Below, in pieces: positions 44,011 through 52,756 of a DNA stretch of 64,000 bases. The position numbers and the translations under genes were made by a program. The notes below the pieces were generated by a model. The model saw only the letters and a program-made list of their open reading frames with translations, was not told the origin of the DNA and did not search any database. This DNA is from Shimia thalassica (lineage in GTDB: Bacteria; Pseudomonadota; Alphaproteobacteria; Rhodobacterales; Rhodobacteraceae). The DNA lies in NCBI RefSeq assembly GCF_001458215.1, contig NZ_CYTW01000003.1:186001-250000 (forward strand), written 5' to 3'. Numbering within the stretch: position 1 is the first letter of the stretch; each line of letters starts with the position of its first letter.

Positions 44011-44940
44011 CTAGCGAAAACCCGGCGTGCCGCGTTTTTCCGGATGTTGGCGCAGGTGCTTTTCCTTGATGCCGGCGGACCCGTCGCGGCTTCCATCATG
44101 GCTCCATCCCGGAGGGGCGACCGCGTACATAATGCGTTCGCGCAGTGTAAGCCCCCGCTGGGACATGTCCTGAAAAATGCCGACCCATTCGTGAAAGGCG
44201 ACGCGCAGCGGATTGAACGTGCCGAGGTTGTGAACAAGGCCATAGTCGACCTTTTCGTCCTCTTGTTCGGGGACAAAGGTGCCGAACATCTTGTCCCAGA
44301 TGATAAAGACACCCGCATAATTGCAATCAAGATAGCGCGGATTGCGCCCGTGGTGCGCGCGGTGGTGCGACGGCGTGTTCATAATGGCCTCGAACCAGCG
44401 TGGCATTCTGCCGATGGCTTCCGTGTGAATCCAGAACTGGTAGATGAGATTGAGGCCCCCGCAAAACAGAACCATGGCCGGATGAAACCCCAACAGGATC
44501 AGAGGGGCCCGCACAACCATCATAAACGTAAAGGTGTAAGTCCATGTCTGCCGCAGGGCCGTGGTCAGGTTGTAATGCTGGCTGGAATGGTGGTTCACAT
44601 GGCTGGCCCAGACCCAGCGAATGCGGTGGCCGAACCGGTGCACCCAATAATAGCGCAGGTCGTCCAGAACGAAACATAACAGGACAATCCACCAGCTGTT
44701 GCCAAGATCCAAAGGTGTCATTTCCCAAAGAACCATGAAAAAGGCCCATGCAATGAACCCCATTGCGATACCGCTGGCCACATTGCCCGCGCCCATGACA
44801 AGTGATGTCACCGCGTCGCGGGTTTCATAGCGGCCCCCTTTGCCGGAGATCCTGATCCAAATGAATTCGATCAGGATCGCGGCGATGAAAAAGGGAACGG
44901 CAAGGGACACAACGTCCGGATAAGTCAGGTTTTCAGTCAT
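44011..44940 (-). CDS. Sterol desaturase / fatty acid hydroxylase family protein
   Basis: 309 residues, integral membrane. Three His boxes that bind a di-iron centre are present: HRFGH (101-105), HVNHH (114-118) and HHRAHH (192-197), between four or more hydrophobic segments. The family hydroxylates or desaturates lipids, sterols or carotenoids using O2. The substrate is not predictable. Its start overlaps the stop of a small upstream gene by 4 bases. Confidence 0.92.
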   Translation of the reverse strand: MTENLTYPDVVSLAVPFFIAAILIEFIWIRISGKGGRYETRDAVTSLVMGAGNVASGIAMGFIAWAFFMVLWEMTPLDLGNSWWIVLLCFVLDDLRYYWVHRFGHRIRWVWASHVNHHSSQHYNLTTALRQTWTYTFTFMMVVRAPLILLGFHPAMVLFCGGLNLIYQFWIHTEAIGRMPRWFEAIMNTPSHHRAHHGRNPRYLDCNYAGVFIIWDKMFGTFVPEQEDEKVDYGLVHNLGTFNPLRVAFHEWVGIFQDMSQRGLTLRERIMYAVAPPGWSHDGSRDGSAGIKEKHLRQHPEKRGTPGFR

Positions 44941-45326
44941 GATGGGTCCAGCAACGTCTTCCAGTAAAGTCGGTCTGTTTCAGAAAGAGACAGCTCTGCA
45001 CGCGGAGCGGAAAAGTCGTCGAATTTGATGTCGAGACCGTTTTCGGTTTCCAAAACCGCGAAGCCTTCCAAAGGGCGGGCAACGGTGTCAGCCCCGATGC
45101 ACCAGACCAATCCGCCACCCCGTTCTGTGCGGATGACGGCATTTTGATTCTTGCGGTCGATGTGCGTTTCCAAGGGGCGCATGTCGGGAAATTCGCGCAG
45201 CCACGCGGCTTCTGCGTCTGCAATATCCTGAAAGCGGCGCGGCGCAGTTAATCCGGATCTATGTAGCAGTATCGCGATCCCAGCGATTCCGAACACGACC
45301 AGAGGCAGCAGAACGGTCAACGGCAT
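44937..45326 (-). CDS. Small membrane-anchored protein of unknown function
   Basis: 129 residues from the ATG at 45326, which has AGGGAGAA at a good distance; a start 10 codons upstream lacks this. One N-terminal membrane segment (about residues 3-20) is followed by a soluble domain containing FQDIADAEAAWLREFPD and a conserved-looking GGGLVWCIGADTVARPL. Coupled to the sterol-desaturase-family gene by an ATGA overlap, so it may assist that enzyme. No known family recognised. Confidence 0.7.
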   Translation of the reverse strand: MPLTVLLPLVVFGIAGIAILLHRSGLTAPRRFQDIADAEAAWLREFPDMRPLETHIDRKNQNAVIRTERGGGLVWCIGADTVARPLEGFAVLETENGLDIKFDDFSAPRAELSLSETDRLYWKTLLDPS

Positions 45327-45504
45327 GTCTTTTCTCCCTGCAACGGATTTGGGCATGTCAGGATGGGGCGTGTCAAAGGTGGCGTTGGGTCAAGTTGGGC
45401 GGATAGAGCGCGAAAATGGCCATTGCAAATTCACCCTTTTGCCAGATTTACGCGCGATGACGGTCTCTTATAGATATGTGAGTTTTTGTTGAGGGCAGGT
45501 CGCT

Positions 45505-46527
45505 GTGAGATTTTTGCTGGGTGTATTGTCAGCCTTGCTGCTGCTGGGAATCGCGGGGGTGGCGATTACGGTTGTGCAAGTATTCCATCGAGAGTTTGTC
45601 GCTTTTGAGACCGCCAGCGTGCCGGAATCAAAGCCCATAGAGATGTCCGAGGTCGAAACCGCCGAGGCTCCTTTTGCAATAGACGAGGTTCCGCTGCCTT
45701 TGCCAGTTGAAGAGACGCTTGACCCCGAAAAGGTGGCGCAAGCGCATGCCGTCCGGAACATAGAATTGGAAAAGGTCATCGCACCAGATGCGCCACTGGC
45801 CGAAGTGTCGGATCGCGAGGCGGTGCTGGCGGCACGGTTTGCCGATGCGATGCGGGTGGCGACCGGCGATATGCCCGACAAGACGGCGCGCGGCGGGTTG
45901 ATTGATTTCTCCAGCGGGTCGAATTCTGGTGGATTTGAAAATCGCATGCGCGATGTTTATCCGGCCTATTACGACACGTGGGACGATCTGATGCGGCGAT
46001 GTTACGATTTTGTCGCGGATCATGCGCGTGTGGATGGCACCGATTTAACCCCTAAGGACGAGAGGCGGATCGACTATGGCGCCGAGAACTCTCAACAAAC
46101 GTGGCATTCGCGCGACAAAGCTTTTACGATCAAAGCCAGAGTTTTCGGTGCCTCGTCGCCGCGGGGCGTGCGGCGCAATTGCTCGGTGAAAAGCAACAGG
46201 TTTGCGTTGGCCTCAACCAAGGCGGTGGGACAGCTCAAAGGGCGATTCCACGACTGGTGGGCCAATTCTGGGAATGCGCGGGCGACCACTGCTATCGAGT
46301 ACCCTTATACGCCACATCCAAAGCACAAATGGTATGGTGGCAAGACCAGTTTCGGAAGTGTTCAGGGCTGTGTTCTGAAGGTTGAGGTCAGCGAAATAAC
46401 AATTGCTCAGGAAACCGACGTCACTTTCTTTATCGTCGAGCTGGAGGACAACGATTGTACTGCCGGTTCGGGCAGTTCTGGCGTACGCGGTGTGCGGGTG
46501 AATCGGCTGCCGCAGGTGAGAAACTGA
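45505..46527 (+). CDS. Membrane-anchored protein of unknown function
   Basis: 340 residues from a GTG. An N-terminal membrane span (about 4-26) is followed by an acidic, Pro- and Glu-rich linker to about residue 95. The C-terminal region, about 150-340, holds a compact domain with several Cys (RRCYDF, RRNCSV, GSVQGCVLK, DNDC), probably periplasmic and disulfide-bonded. No family is recognised. It converges on the thioredoxin-like gene with a 3-base gap. Confidence 0.72.
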   Translation: MRFLLGVLSALLLLGIAGVAITVVQVFHREFVAFETASVPESKPIEMSEVETAEAPFAIDEVPLPLPVEETLDPEKVAQAHAVRNIELEKVIAPDAPLAEVSDREAVLAARFADAMRVATGDMPDKTARGGLIDFSSGSNSGGFENRMRDVYPAYYDTWDDLMRRCYDFVADHARVDGTDLTPKDERRIDYGAENSQQTWHSRDKAFTIKARVFGASSPRGVRRNCSVKSNRFALASTKAVGQLKGRFHDWWANSGNARATTAIEYPYTPHPKHKWYGGKTSFGSVQGCVLKVEVSEITIAQETDVTFFIVELEDNDCTAGSGSSGVRGVRVNRLPQVRN

Positions 46528-46530
46528 AGC

Positions 46531-47130
46531 TCACTCCGCTGAGGAATTGATCACGTTGCGCAGAATCGCCTTGGCGTTGTCGCTGCTCCAGTCTGCATCC
46601 CCTGTCAGCCGTGCGATTTCGTTGCCGTTCTTGTCGATCAGCGCCGTAACGGGCAGGCCCAATACCGCCATGTCGCGGGCCACCGCGCTTTGCGGGTCGC
46701 GGTGCAGGGGCAAATTGTCGACGCCGATTTCATCAAAGAACTTCTTCATCGCGGGAGGGGCATTGCGGCCGGTCGCCAACGTGACAACCTGAAAATCGTC
46801 ACCCCCGAATTCGGCCTGCAGGTCCGACAGCATGGGCATTTCCTTTCGACAAGGTGCGCACCATGTGGCCCAGAAGTTCAGCAAGACATATTGCCCTTCA
46901 TAGTCGGCAAGAGTCATCTTCGTGCCATTCTCGGCATCAAAGGTCTTTTCAGAGACCTTTCTCAATTCCGGATGGAAGTTCAGCTTTTTCATATCGCCTT
47001 CTCGCATGGCGGCAACGGCCGACATATCAACCGCACCACCGGTGGTGGCAGGGTTGCGCAAGGCAACAAAGGCTACAGCTGCAATTGCGCACAGGGCAAC
47101 GCCCATGTAAACCAACGCGGACTTCGACAT
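46531..47130 (-). CDS. TlpA-like thiol:disulfide oxidoreductase
   Basis: 199 residues. An N-terminal membrane anchor or uncleaved signal (about 5-25) precedes a thioredoxin fold with WCAPC (Cys91, Cys94) and a cis-Pro in GLPVTALID. TlpA/ResA-type proteins reduce disulfides in the periplasm, often for cytochrome c or oxidase assembly. The start codon is only 27 bases from the divergent argH start, an arrangement frequent in this family of bacteria. Confidence 0.93.
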   Translation of the reverse strand: MSKSALVYMGVALCAIAAVAFVALRNPATTGGAVDMSAVAAMREGDMKKLNFHPELRKVSEKTFDAENGTKMTLADYEGQYVLLNFWATWCAPCRKEMPMLSDLQAEFGGDDFQVVTLATGRNAPPAMKKFFDEIGVDNLPLHRDPQSAVARDMAVLGLPVTALIDKNGNEIARLTGDADWSSDNAKAILRNVINSSAE

Positions 47131-47157
47131 TTATTTATTCCCTCCGAAGGGCAGACC

Positions 47158-48545
<1,388 letters not shown>

Positions 48546-48549
<4 letters not shown>

Positions 48550-48737
48550 AATATCTCGCGCTTCTTGGGGCTTTGGCTGTTTTGCCAGCCTGTGACCCAA
48601 GCGCAGGTCCCGCCAATCCGACGACGTCGCCCAATGCCCCGCCCACCGGGTCGGGGTCGGGTGTCTCGGTGAGCGGGTCTGCGCGGGTCGGGGCCGTTTA
48701 TTCAAGCGGGTCCGGAACGCGCGTCGTTTCGCCCTAG
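48546..48737 (+). CDS. 63-residue lipoprotein coupled to argH
   Basis: The ATG overlaps the argH stop (ATGA). The signal peptide ends in LPAC with lipid-anchor Cys16. The mature part is low-complexity Pro/Ser/Thr/Gly with a [20 protein letters not shown] stretch. It is the first of four small lipoproteins in a row. Function unknown; an argH-coupled small lipoprotein is, as I recall, a usual neighbour in Rhodobacteraceae. Confidence 0.75.
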
Positions 48738-48785
48738 GGGGCAAATACCGCGCCGGATGCGGGATGACCTTCGAAAGGAATGAGT

Positions 48786-48923
48786 ATGAAAAGAGCTTTT
48801 TTCGTGTTTGGCATTCTTGGGGTGCTCGCGGCCTGTGATCCAACAGCACCGACAACGGTGCGACCCGGATACGAAGCGGGTGGTATGTGTAACGGAGGCG
48901 CCCATTGTGGCGGAGGACGCTGA
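48786..48923 (+). CDS. 45-residue lipoprotein with Cys-Gly tail
   Basis: Start at 48786 with AAAGGA 6 bases upstream; an ATG at 48780 is in frame but too close to that site. The signal peptide ends LAAC (Cys17). The mature 29 residues end RPGYEAGGMCNGGAHCGGGR. This tail matches the next lipoprotein in the pattern RPGY-x3-G-x-C-x-GGA-x-C-G-x-GR. Two Cys besides the lipid Cys could form a disulfide or bind metal. Function unknown. Confidence 0.68.
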   Translation: MKRAFFVFGILGVLAACDPTAPTTVRPGYEAGGMCNGGAHCGGGR

Positions 48924-49069
48924 TGCGCTTTATTCTTGGAATGATGATGTTGACCCTTTTGGTGGCCTGTCAAACAACCACCAACTCTGATTGGGAAGAT
49001 CCCTATCGCCCCGGTTATAGCAAGTCCGGCGTATGCATGGGCGGCGCAAACTGTGGTTGGGGACGTTAA
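48923..49069 (+). CDS. 48-residue lipoprotein with Cys-Gly tail
   Basis: The ATG shares a base with the preceding stop (TGATG). The signal peptide ends LVAC (Cys16). The tail RPGYSKSGVCMGGANCGWGR shares 13 of 20 residues with the upstream lipoprotein, so the two are tandem paralogues, while their middle parts differ. Translational coupling suggests fixed co-production. Function unknown. Confidence 0.68.
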   Translation: MRFILGMMMLTLLVACQTTTNSDWEDPYRPGYSKSGVCMGGANCGWGR

Positions 49070-49145
49070 AAATTCCCAAGAACCAACTTTGCGCAGTGCG
49101 CTGTTTGCGATAAGTTGATCTTGAGTTTTTTGGAGATAGACCCCG

Positions 49146-49343
49146 ATGCGTATTTTGAGTGCTTTGATTGTGGCCGCTTTTGTGGCGGGTTGCGGCGTTG
49201 ATGGCAAACCTTGGACACCGTCCATGAATGCAAATATCGGCATTTCGAACGGGGGTGTTTACACGTCGGCCAATGTTGGTGTGCACAAAGGTCCGGTATC
49301 GGTTTCGGTCGGCAAGGGGTGTAACACCCACGGATGCTGGTAA
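49146..49343 (+). CDS. 65-residue lipoprotein
   Basis: Signal peptide with lipobox VAGC (Cys16), mature part rich in Gly, Asn, Val and Ser (ANIGISNGGVYTSANVGVHKGPVSVSVG) written here as ANIGISNGG then VYTSANVGVH, which suggests short beta strands. It ends KGCNTHGCW, again two Cys near the C-terminus. A weak relative of the previous two. A terminator follows, so it probably ends the argH-lipoprotein transcript. Confidence 0.7.
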   Translation: MRILSALIVAAFVAGCGVDGKPWTPSMNANIGISNGGVYTSANVGVHKGPVSVSVGKGCNTHGCW

Positions 49344-49365
49344 CTTTTTCCGGAAATGACTGATG

Positions 49366-49389
49366 GGGTCGCTTTGTGCGGCCCTTTTT
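49366..49389 (+). terminator. Rho-independent terminator after the lipoprotein cluster
   Basis: GGGTCGC-TTTGT-GCGGCCC (seven pairs, one G-T) followed by five T. Confidence 0.87.
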
Positions 49390-49477
49390 CATGGCCTGAA
49401 CGCCCAAGAACGCCATATGAATCATGAGGCGGCATGCCTCTCAGAGTGTTTTGGCGATACTAAGAAGGACGGATAAC

Positions 49478-49795
49478 ATGTCATTCCTGCGTTTGATCTA
49501 TCTGGCTTTGGCCGTTTGGGGGGCTGTGCACCCGATGGCCTATTTCGGGCCATGGATCGCCGAAAACGGATTTGACGTTGCCGCCCTCGTTGCCGAGTGG
49601 AAAGCCACAGGCGCGGTGACAGGTCTGTATTGGGATCTGGTCATCTCGGCGATTGCCTTGACGGTTTGGATTTTGGCCGAAGTCTCGGTGCGCCGGAACT
49701 GGCTTGCCTTGGTGGCGATTCCCGCAACGTTTCTGATTGGGGTCAGCTGCGGTCTGCCGCTTTATCTGTTCCTGAGGTCACGTCCGGTAAAGTAG
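49478..49795 (+). CDS. DUF2834 membrane protein
   Basis: 105 residues from the ATG at 49478 (GAAGGAC upstream). Three hydrophobic segments; LALAVWGAVHPMAYFGPWI and an internal DLVISAIALTVWILAE match DUF2834, small inner-membrane proteins of unknown role. It stands alone between two terminator-like hairpins. Confidence 0.82.
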   Translation: MSFLRLIYLALAVWGAVHPMAYFGPWIAENGFDVAALVAEWKATGAVTGLYWDLVISAIALTVWILAEVSVRRNWLALVAIPATFLIGVSCGLPLYLFLRSRPVK

Positions 49796-49817
49796 GCGCC
49801 GTTTGAACAACGGCGCC
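49795..49817. terminator. Bidirectional hairpin between convergent genes
   Basis: GGCGCCGTT-TGAAC-AACGGCGCC, a perfect 9-bp stem starting at the last base of the DUF2834 stop codon and ending 17 bases from the convergent lipoprotein stop. No long T run. Confidence 0.7.
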
Positions 49818-49833
49818 CGCGTTCGTTTCTGGG

Positions 49834-50205
49834 TTAGCCTACAACCGGGTGCCCTTTGTCGCGCAGACATTGCACCACAATCGCTTTGCGCGCCGTCCGG
49901 ACGTCTTCCTCGGCTGAAAGTCCGCCACCAATCAATCCGGCTACCGCACCGGCGGCAAGACCTTCTGCCGAACTCACACCATCATCTGCCAGACCGACCA
50001 GCGCCCCGATGGTTGCGCCTTTTGCCAGTGTGGTTTTTGTATCCGGAGACATAACTGGTTGGCTTTTGGCGAGAGACTGACAGGTCGACAGATCGGCGTC
50101 ATAGGTCGGGCCCGACTTGGTGCTGAGCACTGGCTGATGTGATGCGCCAGTGCCGCTGCAGGCAGCAAGAGCAACTACGGGCATGAGAGCAAACAGGGTT
50201 TTCAT
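49834..50205 (-). CDS. Glycine-zipper lipoprotein
   Basis: 123 residues. The signal peptide ends LAAC (Cys16). The middle contains a glycine-zipper helix pair, GATIGALVGLADD and GLAAGAVAGLIGGGLS, as in small outer-membrane-associated lipoproteins (SlyB/Rick-17K-like). It ends with VVQCLRDKGHPVVG, a second Cys shared by many such proteins. Probably envelope structural; exact role unknown. Cotranscribed with the upstream membrane protein gene by spacing (24 bases). Confidence 0.82.
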   Translation of the reverse strand: MKTLFALMPVVALAACSGTGASHQPVLSTKSGPTYDADLSTCQSLAKSQPVMSPDTKTTLAKGATIGALVGLADDGVSSAEGLAAGAVAGLIGGGLSAEEDVRTARKAIVVQCLRDKGHPVVG

Positions 50206-50229
50206 TTCAAGTGTCCTTAAGAGAATAAA

Positions 50230-50628
50230 TCACAGATGCCCAAGCGCACGATGCGCAAGGATGATGACGTATGCGGCAAGCATGACGTCGAGAATTTCGA
50301 TCAGGCCCAAGGCAAGCGGAATTGGATCGGGAGAGGTCGGAAAGACTGCGCCAAGGTCCAGCAGAACCACGAAGACATAGGCCCATGCTGCGATGATGGC
50401 GCACCACATGGCTGTTCTGTTCTCCTTGCGCAGGCCGATACCGGCACAGATCGCAAGAATGGCGAGACCGATCAGGAAGGCGTTAAAGCCCCAAAAAGCC
50501 ATGCCTCCAAGGTCGGTGAAGTCCCGAGTTTCAATGGGTCCACCGGGGACAAGCGTGGCGAATGTTGCCACCAGGCCAAACAAAAATTTGCTGGCCGCTT
50601 TACTGTTTTGTGCGACGGAAAGGGTCAT
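50230..50628 (-). CDS. Four-span membrane protein of unknown function
   Basis: 132 residues with hydrophobic segments at about 16-30, 44-66, 72-95 and 104-125. No known family recognised. It diverges from a tetR gene, and two operator-like palindromes lie 20 and 54 bases upstream of its start, so it is the probable target of that repressor. The glycine-zipper lipoprotein follows it on the same strand. Confidence 0.72.
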   Translation of the reverse strand: MTLSVAQNSKAASKFLFGLVATFATLVPGGPIETRDFTDLGGMAFWGFNAFLIGLAILAICAGIGLRKENRTAMWCAIIAAWAYVFVVLLDLGAVFPTSPDPIPLALGLIEILDVMLAAYVIILAHRALGHL

Positions 50629-50647
50629 TTCTGGTGTTCCATATTTT

Positions 50648-50667
50648 TAATGACTGACGGGTCATTA
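50648..50667. promoter_or_regulatory. TetR operator-like palindrome 1
   Basis: TAATGAC-TGACGG-GTCATTA, perfect 7-base arms. It lies 20 bases upstream of the membrane-protein start and in AT-rich sequence suited to a promoter. Confidence 0.75.
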
Positions 50668-50681
50668 ATTGGTGGATTTAT

Positions 50682-50701
50682 AAATGACCGTCAAGTCATT
50701 A
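50682..50701. promoter_or_regulatory. TetR operator-like palindrome 2
   Basis: AAATGAC-CGTCAA-GTCATTA: the same arms with one outer mismatch. Centre-to-centre distance from palindrome 1 is 34 bp. It lies 54 bases upstream of the tetR start codon. Confidence 0.75.
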
Positions 50702-50755
50702 AAAATTTGAATTGTATAAGTGTATGTTGTAAAAGGCTGAAAAAGGGATGTGCGG

Positions 50756-51349
50756 ATGCCGAAAATTGTAGATCGATCAGAAATGCAGGCGCGAATCATT
50801 GGGGCCGGTATGGCGGCCTTCCAGCGCCACGGGCATGCAGCGACCAAGATGACAGATATCGCTGAAGAGGCGGGTCTCGCGAAGGGGACTTTGTATCTCT
50901 ACTTCAAGAGCAAGGAGCAGCTCACACTTGCACTCATGCAAAGTCTGTTTGCAGAATGGATCGCCGGATTAGAGGGGCTGCCTCAGCCGCGAAACCTCGA
51001 TGACTTTGGTGCGCAGGTGCGATCAAATGTTGTTCTTGATGCAGATGAGCAAAAAGGCGTCCGGATGTTTTTCGAGATCACAAGCTCGGGTGTTGGGTCG
51101 GATGCGCTTTTGTCGGCAGCGGCAGAGTTCCAAGACGCATTGGGCGCTTTTCAGGCGGATCAACTGGCCTCTTTGAAAGATGCGGGGCATATCCGACAGG
51201 AAATCGATGTCGATGCGATGGGACGCACCCTTGCCGCGATGGTGGATGGGCTGGTGATTCATCGCGCGTTGTTTGTGAAGGACGAAAGCCGGTATCGCAG
51301 GATGGTGGATGAAACCATCCAGTTGTTTTTGCGCGGGCTGCAACGCTGA
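50756..51349 (+). CDS. TetR-family transcriptional regulator
   Basis: 197 residues from the ATG at 50756 (AGGGA at 50744-50748); a GTG two codons earlier is possible. The helix-turn-helix is ATKMTDIAEEAGLAKGTLYLYFKSKEQL (in two parts: MTDIAEEAGLAKG, TLYLYFKSK), followed by a ligand-binding helical domain. It probably binds the two palindromes upstream, repressing itself and the divergent membrane-protein/lipoprotein pair. Ligand unknown. Confidence 0.92.
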   Translation: MPKIVDRSEMQARIIGAGMAAFQRHGHAATKMTDIAEEAGLAKGTLYLYFKSKEQLTLALMQSLFAEWIAGLEGLPQPRNLDDFGAQVRSNVVLDADEQKGVRMFFEITSSGVGSDALLSAAAEFQDALGAFQADQLASLKDAGHIRQEIDVDAMGRTLAAMVDGLVIHRALFVKDESRYRRMVDETIQLFLRGLQR

Positions 51350-51457
51350 TACTGCGATTGCGGCAAAGTTATTTCTCTCGGAAAGATGTCTAAGATTGAT
51401 CGTGCGCGGTCTGATGGCTATGAGAGGCGCTGAAGTTCAGGCAGGAAAGGCTGGCCA

Positions 51458-52723
51458 ATGGATCATTTTCTCTATCGCCACGGCGAACTCTACGCCGAAG
51501 ATGTCGCGGTGAGCGAAATTGCAGCAGAAGTCGGCACGCCGTTTTACTGCTATTCCACGGCGACGCTCGAGCGGCATTTTCGTTTGTTTGACGAAGCGTT
51601 GGACGGGATGGAGCATCTGGTCTGTTACGCGATGAAGGCCGCCTCAAATCAGGCGATTCTGAAAACACTGGCCGCGCTTGGCGCCGGCATGGATGTGGTT
51701 TCCGGCGGGGAATATGCCCGTGCGATTGCCGCTGGCGTTCCCGGAGACCGCATCGTGTTTTCCGGTGTTGGCAAAACAGCTGATGAAATTCGCGCCACAT
51801 TGAAGGGCGGGATTCGCCAGTTCAACGTAGAATCAGAGCCGGAAATGGAAGTGATCAATGCGGTCGCTCTCGAATTGGGCGTGGTTGCACCGATCACGGT
51901 TCGGGTGAACCCTGATGTGGATGCGAAAACCCACGCAAAAATTGCTACCGGAAAATCCGAGAACAAATTCGGCATTCCAATCAGCCGCGCCAAAGAAGTG
52001 TATGCCCACGCGGCAAGCCTTCCTGGTCTTAAGGTTATCGGGATCGATGTGCACATCGGAAGCCAGTTGACCCAGCTTGAGCCGTTCAAAATGGCTTATG
52101 AAAAAGTTGCGGCCCTGACCGAGGAGCTGCGCGCCGAGGGGCATGAGATCAAGCGTCTGGATCTGGGCGGTGGCTTGGGCATCCCCTATACACGTTCGAA
52201 TGACGCGCCGCCTCTTCCGGTGGAATATGGCCAACTTATCAAGGATACACTCGGTCATCTCAACTGTGAGATCGAGATCGAGCCGGGCCGTTTGATCGCG
52301 GGCAATGCGGGCATTATGGTCAGCAAAGTCATCTATATCAAAGAAGGCGAAGACCGCTCATTTATGATTATTGATGGTGCGATGAACGACTTGATCCGCC
52401 CCGCAATGTACGAGGCACACCACGACATTATTCCGGTTGCCGAAGCCACGCCTGGCGTTGAAAAACAGCAATATGATATCGTCGGACCGGTCTGCGAAAG
52501 TGGCGACACCTTTGCCAAAGAACGAGTCATGGATCCGGTTGGGGCCGATGATTTGATCGCGTTCCGCAGTGCCGGTGCCTATGGGGCCGTCATGGCAAGC
52601 GAGTATAATTCGCGTCCTCTGATCCCCGAAGTTTTGGTGCATGGGGATCAATTTGCGGTTATCCGCCGACGTCCGACCTTGGACGAAATGATAAACCGAG
52701 ATACCATTCCCGAGTGGCTGTAA
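51458..52723 (+). CDS. lysA: Diaminopimelate decarboxylase
   Basis: 421 residues. PLP is bound by Lys60 in YAMKA; the glycine loop DLGGGLGIPY (near 234) and VGPVCESGDTF (near 345), which holds the catalytic Cys, match LysA. It makes L-lysine from meso-diaminopimelate. In related bacteria I recall lysA lying close behind argH and its lipoprotein; here about 2.7 kb of other genes separate them. The TIGR02302-type gene follows after 33 bases. Confidence 0.97.
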   Translation: MDHFLYRHGELYAEDVAVSEIAAEVGTPFYCYSTATLERHFRLFDEALDGMEHLVCYAMKAASNQAILKTLAALGAGMDVVSGGEYARAIAAGVPGDRIVFSGVGKTADEIRATLKGGIRQFNVESEPEMEVINAVALELGVVAPITVRVNPDVDAKTHAKIATGKSENKFGIPISRAKEVYAHAASLPGLKVIGIDVHIGSQLTQLEPFKMAYEKVAALTEELRAEGHEIKRLDLGGGLGIPYTRSNDAPPLPVEYGQLIKDTLGHLNCEIEIEPGRLIAGNAGIMVSKVIYIKEGEDRSFMIIDGAMNDLIRPAMYEAHHDIIPVAEATPGVEKQQYDIVGPVCESGDTFAKERVMDPVGADDLIAFRSAGAYGAVMASEYNSRPLIPEVLVHGDQFAVIRRRPTLDEMINRDTIPEWL

Positions 52724-52756
52724 CGCAATTCCGCTTTACACCTCTTGGAAACGGCT

